Under the pieces are notes generated by a model, which did no database searches, was not told the DNA's origin, and was given only the letters and a program-made list of their open reading frames with translations. A stretch of DNA of 64,000 nt from Breviolum minutum Mf 1.05b.01 (taxonomy: Eukaryota; Sar; Dinophyceae; Suessiales; Symbiodiniaceae): contig DF239826.1 of NCBI GenBank assembly GCA_000507305.1, forward strand, positions 82,452 through 146,451, in the 5' to 3' direction. Numbering within the stretch: position 1 is the stretch's first letter; every line of letters starts with the position of its first letter. This document shows positions 56,233-64,000 of this stretch, one piece after another. The position numbers and the translations under genes are program-made.

Positions 56233-57395
56233 TTAAGTCAGTAAGTGATCCAAAGCAGCAAGGCATGCTTTTCTTTGGCACACACGTGCGCCTGATGGGA
56301 TGGAATCGATAATGTCAACAGGGGCTCCTGTAATGGATGACCCGCAAGTAACTTCGAAACATTTATCTCGAATTTGGAAACGAGATCTGGTTAGTGCACC
56401 TGAGTTGATTTGAGATGCAGCATGAATAATATGAGATTTCTTGTTGAGAACAAGAATGGAGGTATGTACCTGGGGTACATGGACGTCTTCATCAGATGAA
56501 GAGCTTGAGTCCGAATCTGACGATGATGATGAGTTATCATCGGTTTTATTTGTCGGTGCAGTATTGGTCTGTTGCGGTTCGATAACCGTCAAAGGTTTGA
56601 CATCAGTGTTTTTGGAACGATGTGACATCTGAAGGCATTGAAGGTCTTCTTCTGTGATAGGAGGTGATGTAAAAGAAGGTTCTGGTAGTGGCTGTTTAGC
56701 CCCTCTTGCTTGAGAGGTAAGACTCTCAAAGGGAATGCGAGTCTTTGATTTTAGAAAATCAGAGACAGTTTGGCTCTGGAGGTGTTTGAGAATAGGGAGG
56801 TCAAGTTTGAGCGATATCCATCTTAGAGCCTTGATATGTGTAGACATTCTTGTTCTGGAGGGTTCCAGGTTCTTTTTCTTCTTGAAAAGGTCGGAGGCGT
56901 GAAGGTAGTCCAGTATAAGAGATAAGGGTGCCTCGGCTGGTATAGTTGAATGTAGGTGGCACCAACATGCCCAGTGGTGCCAAACTTATGTAGATACATA
57001 AGAAGGCCTCCTGTTCCGAGGCTTTCACCGATTCGCTCGATGTGTTGGTCAGCGAAGTCTGAGTCATGAATTTCGCAGAAAAGTTTGCTGGAGAAGCCAA
57101 TGTCATAGAAGATCTCTTTGAGGCGGTCCTTGGCCTTGTTGGATTTGGCTGATTCTTTGGCTTCGGTCGTCTGCGAGGTTCTGGAGGGATGATGAAATCT
57201 GGCAGGAGAGGGTAGGCACTTGGCCGAAGCTTGAAGGATCCTCAGGACTGGTGCGTCAAATGTAGTTCTCTCTGTCTTTGTTGATGAAGCGAAGGAATGC
57301 AAAACTGGAGCATTCAGGCCTCCAAGGTGGAAAGTTGGAGGTTTGGATTTCATCCTAAACTTAGGAGGTGGTAGTGCATGAGCTTCACAAGTAGG
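56233..57395 (-). pseudogene. Element 2 tyrosine recombinase, N-terminal domain and tail, core missing
   Basis: From 57395 downward the minus strand encodes the helical N-terminal domain (RLKEIFYDIGFSSKLFCEIH, LGTGGLLMYLHKFG). After a frame change come SDLFKKKKNLEPSRTRMSTH and IKALRWISLKLDLP, matching MTLKSLRW in element 1. At IPFES-LTSQARGAKQPLPEP the sequence jumps from just before the catalytic domain to just after it (element 1 has LTPIARGGQCPLVEP there). The Ser/Asp-rich and Cys-containing tail follows (SSSSSDSDSSSSSDED, CQRKAC) to 56233. The catalytic domain itself lies upstream between two Ns at 57397-58088. Confidence 0.65.
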
Positions 57396-57396
57396 N

Positions 57397-58088
57397 GGTA
57401 AGAGGTCTCCATCCAGATCCGATCTCAATGAGGATGTCACGTTGAAGGAAAAGACTTGGCCAAACATCGTCACGTGAGTAAAGCTGAACGGATTGTTTAT
57501 GATGTCCTTGTTTGGCACGTTGCTCAATATTAAGATTGAGTTGTCCTGCTGCAGCCAGTAGTGTAGATTTCATACTGTGTGTCGAAAGGTCCATTGCTTG
57601 ATCTGGAGTGAGCAGCGGTGTTTTTAGCCAAAGGCATTGTGACATATAGCGTATTAAGGCCAAGCCATGATGATACGAACAGGGTGTGGAAAATGGAATA
57701 GAGTCAGTCCAAGATGGTAGTAGGAAATCAGGTTCCCATTCTGAGCCCCAATAGTTCTGACTTTGAGAGATGCCTTCCTCGAGGGTTTGTAGGAACTTGG
57801 AAATCCAATGTCCACTGGATGGTCTTGTAGATATTCCTAAGCAGCAAACTCCCCATGGTTGGCCTGAAACCGAAGTTTTCGTTCGCCAAGAAATGCCGCG
57901 TAGGATGTGTCCTTGGAGGCTGATGGAAGTTGGCTTTGTCCTAAGAAGGTCGAGGAATCTAAGTGAAGCCATGGTAGCAATGAGGAAGCATCCAAGAGTA
58001 ACAACTTCTGCAGGTTTAGCTTCTTGGTCAGTGATGCGATGTTCCCAGGCTGCAAGTACAGCAAGTGGGATTGGTGTAGCTTCGGATC
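57397..58088 (-). pseudogene. Element 2 tyrosine recombinase catalytic core, displaced
   Basis: This 692-bp block between two Ns encodes the catalytic domain: Arg in MASLRFLDLLR, Lys in WRTKT, His in THSMKS, His in QGHHK and the nucleophile Tyr in QLYSRDD, ending GSGWRPLT. All catalytic positions are present. It has no N-terminal domain and follows the RNase H directly. Its sequence fits exactly the gap in 56233-57395, so either the assembly has misplaced it or the element is rearranged. Confidence 0.7.
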
Positions 58089-58202
58089 NAAAAATCGCGT
58101 GGTCTTGATCTAGGAGAGGCCTGGAGAGAAGGCTTCTGAGATGATGTTTGGCAAGCAATAGAAACAGTGCTTGGTTCTGTAGGTGATCTTGAAGTCGAAG
58201 TC

Positions 58203-58865
58203 CTATTCAAAAATCTTTTGACCACGGTGATTGGGAACATGAGTCGTATTGAAACCGAAAATGGCTGCGGGTAAAGCATGTAAAGAGAGGAGGAAAAAAG
58301 AAAGGAGAGAGAAAAGAGGAAAAAAAGGAAAGAGAGACATCAATGGCATCACCACGAAACAACAAACAAAACAAACCAAATGTTTTGCATTGGCATGGAG
58401 TTCGAGGTCCCATTGGACCGCTGTGTTAATGTACCTTGGGAACGGCAGGGGGTTGAAAATTTCAACCAGATTAATTAGGACTCGTGAACTTTGGCAGAAA
58501 TTGGTGGTTCTGCCTCGACTAAGATCATCGGCGTCAGTGTTCTTCTCACCTGGAATGTGATGGATATTGAGAAAAATGTTGCATTGTATCTGTTGGATGG
58601 ATACCAATTTGATAATGTCGGAGAGGACTTCCGTATTGGAGAACCCATGGTTGATGTTGGCCTCAGCTCCAGTGTTATCTGATCCGGATTCGATGCTGAT
58701 AATCCCTGGTCTAGTAGAACATCTCTGATTAACGAGAAGGAGGATGCAAAGCTGGGCAAGTGCCTCCCACGAAGAAATGTAGCGTTGGAGGCTTTTTGGT
58801 GTGTTGAGGTGAGGTTGTAGTTCCTCTCTGTTCCAAATGTGACTGAACCAAAAGATGTTCGTTTC
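58203..58865 (-). pseudogene. Element 2 RNase H, N-terminal part missing
   Basis: The frame carries SSWEALAQLCILL, ESGSDNTGAEANIN and HIPGEKNTDADDLSRG, matching the second half of the element 1 RNase H. The part with the first catalytic Asp (ADAFASG in element 1), roughly 120 residues, is absent. The N at 58866 sits at that point. The frame runs on to 58203 through a hydrophobic stretch that is probably not coding. Confidence 0.65.
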
Positions 58866-58866
58866 N

Positions 58867-61164
58867 GGCTGGAATAGCATAGAGGTCGCGATATAATGAG
58901 GTCAGTAGGAAGCGAACATGGTGGACAAGTGAAGTTGCCCAAAGCAGGATTCCAATGATCTTCTCAAGGTTCTTTCTGGAGGGTGATTGGAGAGTCGCTG
59001 CAATGATAGAATGGATTTTCTCTTGCTTCGAAGAGGGGAGTTGGGCGATCATGGTGCCCGGGTTTATAGTCCATCCGTTCCAGTCAATGGTCTTGTCGAA
59101 CTCCAGCTTCTTCCATGAAAGTGGTGCTCCGATGATGCGGAGTAAAATGATCGCCAGTGTAAATTGTACAGCTGAAGTTGATTTGGGAAAAAGGAGGAAG
59201 AAATCGTCGACATAGACCCAAGCTGCATGTCGAAAGAACAAAAGACAATGTAGTAGTCTGAGTATGGCACCAGAGACACGACCCCAGTGCCATGCGCTGG
59301 TCTTTGCACCAAAGTGTGCTGAGCGGTATGCGAAAAGCCGACCATCAAATTTGAAAAGGAGAGATCCTCTTTCATCTTCCCGAATGAGCATTCTTTTATG
59401 TGCTGCTTTGATGTCGATGGATGCTCCTTGCCACTCTTCTTGTAAAGGAGGACAAGAGGAGAGGAAGAATGATATATGTCGGAGGTTTGGGAGTCTCTGT
59501 TTCTCAGGTAAATGACATCGTCCATTCATGCCACATATGGTAGAGTCAAGGACTAAACGAGGATCTCGGTTGTCTGCATGTACAACACCCAGTTTTCCCA
59601 AAGCAATACCTTTGGGCCAACGTTGTTCAGCTGTTGCAATATCTGGTAGTTCTTCAATGAAGCCGTCATCAAGTTCCTTTTGAATCAGTTGGCGTGTTGT
59701 ATCTGGGTTGTGGTTTGCACTGGTCCAGTTGTCATGGCAAACGACAAGGTCAGGGTAATCTGATGATGTACTGCAGTTTGTTTCCCAGAGCCCTACTGGT
59801 TCAAGATGTGAGAAAGCACCTGATGGAATGCCTTCTTGAAGTAAAGTGGCGATTTTTGGGTCAGGATCCTTGGAGAGGAGTAACAATGAGTGGAGCAAAT
59901 GAAGGCGGAAGGGTTGATGATCTGGAATGGTGAAGTCAAGTGAGATGGATGGAAATGAGTGTTGGATATCGTTGAGGAAAGGTATAAGTTCATCTTCTGA
60001 TACAAATGGCTCAGACTGGTGATTTCTGCACGCATCAACGACTTTGGTATGTAGTTTGGTTGTAAGGATGCGTTTTATCCACATCTGTCTGAGGGATTTG
60101 AGAAAATCCTTTGACTGTGGTATAGTCCAATTGGCTGAGCTAGCGTCTCCGGCACCGTCAGTGATGCGAGGCCCCTTTGAGATAGGATTGCGAGATAGCA
60201 AACTTCTCCACTTTGACAAGTCCTGGTCCATCAATGCGGATTTTGTGACCCATGGTGAAACGATGTCGATGACAGCCGAAGCAAATGCTGAAGGGTACTC
60301 TGCGGTAAGGGCGCTGATGTAGGAGCCATCTGGGAGTCGCTTTCCTCTGAAATCCATGTGATCTCGATGAGAACAAAGACCTGCTAAGTGGGATATGTGG
60401 TCTGAAGTGGCAGCAATTGCCCAATATTTGAAGAAATCAAGCCCCCATTTGCATGCTGGAGTAGCGACAAAGTAGCATGAACATTGCTCGACAAACTGAC
60501 GACTAGAAGGTTCTTTCCAAGCAATGGAGTTAAGGGGTTGTTCCTTACCTGCAAAGCCTCCTTGTTGAAATACAGCAATGCAAATGAGGTCGGATCGACG
60601 ATGTATTTCCTTGGATTCTTGGACTTGACGTTTTTGGTAGTTCGAAAGTGAAGGAAAACCATCAAGGAATTCCTTGGATCTCAGTGGAGGGGGTCCTCCA
60701 TCATTCTTCCTGAGTGTCGAATAAAATCGGCAAGGTGGGGCTGACCAAACAGCCCCAATAAGTCCTGAATGTGCAAGTTTTAAAAGGTTCTCAAACAAAT
60801 CATCGTTAAGAATGTCGCAAGTGGCATTGAACTCAATATCAAATGGGGAAAAATGATCGATGTTCATAGTTTTGGCTGCACAAGAGAGTGGAGCTGAGTG
60901 TCCGGCAAAAAGGTCAAGGAACAAACGTATTGGTTTGGAAAGAGAAGGTTCGGCAACTTCTGAATTGGTCTGATGTTGTTGAGATGTAACATCGGAGGGA
61001 TGTGATGAAGAGTCCTCTGTCGAAGTGAAGAGTGTAAGTGGAGGAGGAGCTGAAGGTGATGGAGTTGGATCTGAAGTAGGATCTTGGATGTATTGGTGTG
61101 GATTGATGTCGTTGACAATCTCGTGTGGTTGATGGTGAGACACTGTATTATAGTCAAGTTCGAG
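58867..61164 (-). CDS. Element 2 polyprotein: methyltransferase-like and reverse transcriptase
   Basis: In the same frame as Gag after one TGA. The first annotatable codon (61143) is GTG, not ATG. Counting from it, the methyltransferase-like domain has RLFLDLFAGHSAPLS (about 73-87), APPC (135-138) and KEQP near 207. The reverse transcriptase has SIDIKAAHKRM and VYVDDFFLLF. It ends at LYRDLYAIPA, where the N at 58866 interrupts it. The DLFAG and PPC motifs resemble cytosine-5 methyltransferase motifs I and IV more closely than do those of element 1. The frame is intact up to the N. Confidence 0.8.
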
Positions 61165-62394
61165 TCAGGTGGACCCACGGTGGTCCTTCGCGGCGTGTTG
61201 CTGCATACATGGTCTTCCGCTTTGGAGACGGGCTGAACAGGCATGGAAGTAAGGACAACTGTCTCCTCTTTTGCACTCTCCGGCATTATACTTCATGCAT
61301 AGGGTAACCTTCTTATTGTCGTTGAAGCCATAGGTGCATTGGTTCTTCTTGTCGAAGTAGAAGGATTTTGTTTTTCCTTTTCCGTTCTTTCCTTTACCTC
61401 CTCCTTTGCCTTTGTGGCCTTTGCCTTTGGGATCACGAGGTGGAGGTAGTTGTTTCGGAATTCTTGGCCTCGGCTGAAGTAATGAGGAGATGTCTGATCG
61501 AACGACGGTCATTTCGTGTAAGCATTCTTCGAATGACCAAGAACCCTGTGAGTATAGGTTCGAAATAGTAGCCCAGATCTTCTTGTCAGCACTAAAGAAT
61601 TCTTGGGCAACTACATGTCGTAGACCTAATTCCTGATCAAGTTGAACAAAGGTGTGTTCAGCAACCTTAGCGTCAAAGGCCTTAAAGACTTGTAGGTGAC
61701 ACAAACCACAAAGAGCGTAAGCATTCCTGAGGACTGTTGAAGTTCTGTTAAACCAATCGCGAGAGAATCGTACTGATGTGATATCCATTTCTGGAGTGTC
61801 GTCCCAACAAAGTTGTGAAAGGAGTTGGATTTCGCTCCGAAGAGGTTTGGATGACCTGGTCTCAATCATGGCTGAGTACTGATGTTCGCTGAGACGAAGT
61901 TGGATAGGGATGTATTTGATGGTTTTACTAACCTTCTGTTGATGAACCAATGACCATAGTCGAATTGATGGAGTAGAATGAGAATCCAGGACTTCTCCTG
62001 GATAGTTCTTCTCAAAAAGCTGTTTCATGGCTGTCACATCATCGGAGCTTAGTTTGGGAGGTAAGGTTTCGTGCCAGTTGGATGAAGAATTGAAATTGGG
62101 AGGTGGAGGTGTAGCGATAGGAGTAGGAGGGAATGTCTGAGCTGAAGGAATAGGAGGAGAAGTGTGGATGGAGTTGCATCTGGACCAAAGAGCTCGGAGT
62201 CTTGCACACACGGGTGAAGTGGTGTCGTCTTCTCCTGGTGGAAGTAGACGTTGGATGTTTTGATCCAGCATCTGCATAGATGAGAAGGCGAGTCCGAAGG
62301 TCAAAGTACAATCATAGCCCAAATGGTTCAAGATATCCTTGATAGGGTCAGAAATGTGGAACTGTTGTAAGAGATCCTGAAAATCTTCGTCCAT
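61165..62394 (-). CDS. Element 2 Gag with CCCH zinc finger
   Basis: From ATG 62394 (MDEDFQDLLQQFHISDPIKD). The frame is open further upstream to 62508. A Pro-rich segment follows, then the core (PSIRLWSLVHQQ, GLCHL, SFEECLHEMT), a KGKGHKGKGGGKGKNGKGK linker, a C-X7-C-X5-C-X3-H finger (from CMKYNAGEC) and a C-X9-C-X3-H-X4-H group. Here Gag and finger are one frame, unlike element 1. It ends in a single TGA (61167-61165), after which the polyprotein frame continues. Confidence 0.8.
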   Translation of the reverse strand: MDEDFQDLLQQFHISDPIKDILNHLGYDCTLTFGLAFSSMQMLDQNIQRLLPPGEDDTTSPVCARLRALWSRCNSIHTSPPIPSAQTFPPTPIATPPPPNFNSSSNWHETLPPKLSSDDVTAMKQLFEKNYPGEVLDSHSTPSIRLWSLVHQQKVSKTIKYIPIQLRLSEHQYSAMIETRSSKPLRSEIQLLSQLCWDDTPEMDITSVRFSRDWFNRTSTVLRNAYALCGLCHLQVFKAFDAKVAEHTFVQLDQELGLRHVVAQEFFSADKKIWATISNLYSQGSWSFEECLHEMTVVRSDISSLLQPRPRIPKQLPPPRDPKGKGHKGKGGGKGKNGKGKTKSFYFDKKNQCTYGFNDNKKVTLCMKYNAGECKRGDSCPYFHACSARLQSGRPCMQQHAAKDHRGST

Positions 62395-62547
62395 CAAGTA
62401 AAGAACGGAGTGTCGACCTATCACGAAGTTAGTGTTGTTTGAGCCTGCAACCGAACATGAAGAAGCAAAATATGTTTCGTAAAAGCACAAGGGAAAAACA
62501 AGGTGCAAGGCCGAAGTTACAAAGTAGGACCGAAAGAGTGTGGAAAT

Positions 62548-63135
62548 TCACTCATCAAAAAAAAACCTTTTTTCGTGGAAGATCGGAAGGTGTTTGCAAC
62601 TATAAACGTCCTCTTCAATCGGGTCATTGACCGAAGGAAGTGAAGGAAGCGGGCAATGGTGTGATAAAATGAGATTCACATGTGCACGAATGAGGTGCCG
62701 AGGAACCACTTCTAATGCAGCGATGACTGACGACTCGATTGCCATTGTTGCTTCCTGAATCGGAGGTGTAAGTCCGAATGTGCCTGGTCGAAAGAGTGGT
62801 GGACGTCTTGAGGCTGGAGTCAAAGGAGTCGAGCTTCTTTCTGCATCTTCACGTTCAGGTGGTGGTGATCTTGATCTTGGACGAGGTGTCCTTCGAAGTA
62901 ACTGAATAATGGAGGGACTTGGAGGAGGAGTAGTGTTCTCCGGTTGGTCATTTTCGGTAGTTGTCCTTGTCCTCGTTGTTGCCTCTGTTGTAGAGGTAGA
63001 TGTGCGGTTCAAAAACCAAGCCACTCGAAGAGACTCTGGTATTGGAACTGAACATGGGGCTAAGGTAGGAGGAGGTAAAGTGCGTTCTGGTTCGGCCCGA
63101 CCTTCTCCATTATCTCGAGGACCATGATAGCTCAT
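62548..63135 (-). CDS. Element 2 Pro/Thr-rich 5' ORF
   Basis: A 195-codon frame from 63135 (MSYHGPRDNGEGRAEPERTL). It is rich in Pro, Thr, Arg and Ser, with repeated TTE/TRT segments, then a more ordered C-terminal half (AIESSVIAALEVVPRHLIRA). It sits upstream of Gag and may be an extra gene of the element. No family is recognised. Confidence 0.4.
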   Translation of the reverse strand: MSYHGPRDNGEGRAEPERTLPPPTLAPCSVPIPESLRVAWFLNRTSTSTTEATTRTRTTTENDQPENTTPPPSPSIIQLLRRTPRPRSRSPPPEREDAERSSTPLTPASRRPPLFRPGTFGLTPPIQEATMAIESSVIAALEVVPRHLIRAHVNLILSHHCPLPSLPSVNDPIEEDVYSCKHLPIFHEKRFFFDE

Positions 63136-64000
63136 TGTGAAACAAAAGTCGAAGTAGATGTTGAGCCGTAAACTAAGAGGGGAAAGGGAGTAACATAGAA
63201 CCTTTCAACAAAAAACACATCACAAGCCCTCCCCCCCCAAAAAAAAAATGATCAGCGAAGCAGGAGTGTTTTGTCACAGATTCCGGTCCGAAGCGATCAA
63301 GGCATTGTGCAGCTTGGTCATATTGGCATTGGAAATCAATCTGGTACCACAGAGGTTTCGAGGAGTGTTTTTGTGTCCGACAACCTTCGTCCTGGATGTT
63401 GTAGTCCTTTGTTCTTCAAGGCAATGAAGGCTCCAATCTTCTTGATGACAATCTCCGGACTTGAGATACCATTTATCTTCATAATGCCCTTAGAGTATAC
63501 CAAGTTTGTCCTTGGATTTGATTTCCAATAGATGTAATCAAAGAACAGCATATATGCATTCTGACTTTGTGATGCTTTGCGCGTTTTGTGGCAAATTTTG
63601 GAAGCTGCACTTTTCTCGAATAAGTTGCTGTGAGCCAATACTTTTTGATTGACAGATGAAAGTTTAGAACATATCTGATGCTGAGGAGGTTGAAGGAACA
63701 ATGAAGCGAACAATTGCGAACGCGACGCGGAACGCAATCATACATAAGATGGAAAGATACTGTCGCACTTTCAGGGGTTAGGGTTTGGGGATGGTTTAAA
63801 GATACACGCAAGGGAGTGTTAAGGGGTTCACTGTTCCAAAATCTCTGGAACCTTGTCAATGGAACCCTTTGGACCTACAAAATGCAAACAGCGTGTCACG
63901 GAAGCAGTTCAGAAATCACATGAACACTCTTTTCAAGACCCGCGCCAAGCCAAAGGAAGTGAATCTGAAGTGAGTTTCACTTCGGCGACCAATCCCAAAA
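63136..64000. other. End of window, probably still element flank
   Basis: No clear gene. Minus-strand frames at 63336-63859 are open but anonymous. The expected outer terminal sequence of element 2 (matching the bases before 55575) is not found, so the element either extends past the window or is truncated here. Confidence 0.4.

Larger units (their letters stand above)
54499..63135 (-). mobile_element. Tyrosine-recombinase retroelement, element 2 (same lineage, incomplete)
   Basis: In coding order: a Pro/Thr-rich ORF, a Gag with CCCH finger, methyltransferase-RT, RNase H, recombinase pieces and then the duplicated terminal sequence. The proteins are clearly homologous to those of element 1 but strongly diverged, so the two represent different families. 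Single Ns at 57396, 58089 and 58866 coincide with breaks in domain order. The outer (63-kb) end is not identified. Confidence 0.75.

Overview
The window looks like nuclear DNA of a dinoflagellate, probably a member of the Symbiodiniaceae. This is inferred from gene content, not from a database search. The grounds are a tandem pair of delta-class carbonic anhydrase genes, degenerate copies of the dinoflagellate spliced-leader sequence just upstream of start codons, a phase-matched intron with a GC donor, RCC1-like repeat coding sequence, short foldback elements, abundant microsatellites, and decayed Ty1/copia-like and tyrosine-recombinase (YR) retroelements. All cellular genes I can model well (four of them) are on the minus strand. 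The only plus-strand cellular sequence I recognise is a broken RCC1-like gene.

Layout. 1-4361: microsatellite and non-coding DNA with two foldback elements. 4362-14330: tandem duplication A1-B1-A2-B2 carrying two delta-carbonic anhydrase genes. Each has a signal-peptide exon in block B and a main exon in block A, and the two main exons encode the same protein. The upstream unit lacks about 1.96 kb of intron present in the other. 14331-23261: no convincing gene. 23262-26856: a three-exon gene for a secreted YHYH-domain protein with a long Cys-Gly repeat tail. 27276-28300: a compact three-exon gene for a 279-residue membrane protein of unknown function. 28523-37616: a YR retroelement preceded by two head-to-tail non-autonomous units. 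Its genes are a small Cys-rich ORF, a tyrosine recombinase, a CCCH-type Gag, and a polyprotein with a methyltransferase-like domain, reverse transcriptase and RNase H. 38850-40019: a frameshifted copia-like Gag on the minus strand. 40259-41240: a degenerate tandem repeat. 44089-49320: a ubiquitin-like/RCC1-like gene broken by a copia-like pol fragment. 52920-53890: an unidentified low-complexity coding region. 54499 to at least 63135: a second, diverged YR element of the same lineage, with a tandem terminal unit carrying its own small ORF. Its recombinase and RNase H are disrupted at single-N positions that look like assembly joins.

The most interesting material is the YR retroelement lineage. 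In both copies the Gag frame and the methyltransferase-RT frame are the same frame, split by a single UGA. No ATG opens the second part, and similar residues follow the stop in both, which points to stop-codon readthrough. A methyltransferase-like domain with a PPC motif sits before the RT. Element 1 has split direct repeats meeting at a 7-base core, AGTTCAA, as expected for integration by a tyrosine recombinase. The Cys-Gly tail of the YHYH protein and the spliced-leader relics are the next most useful points.
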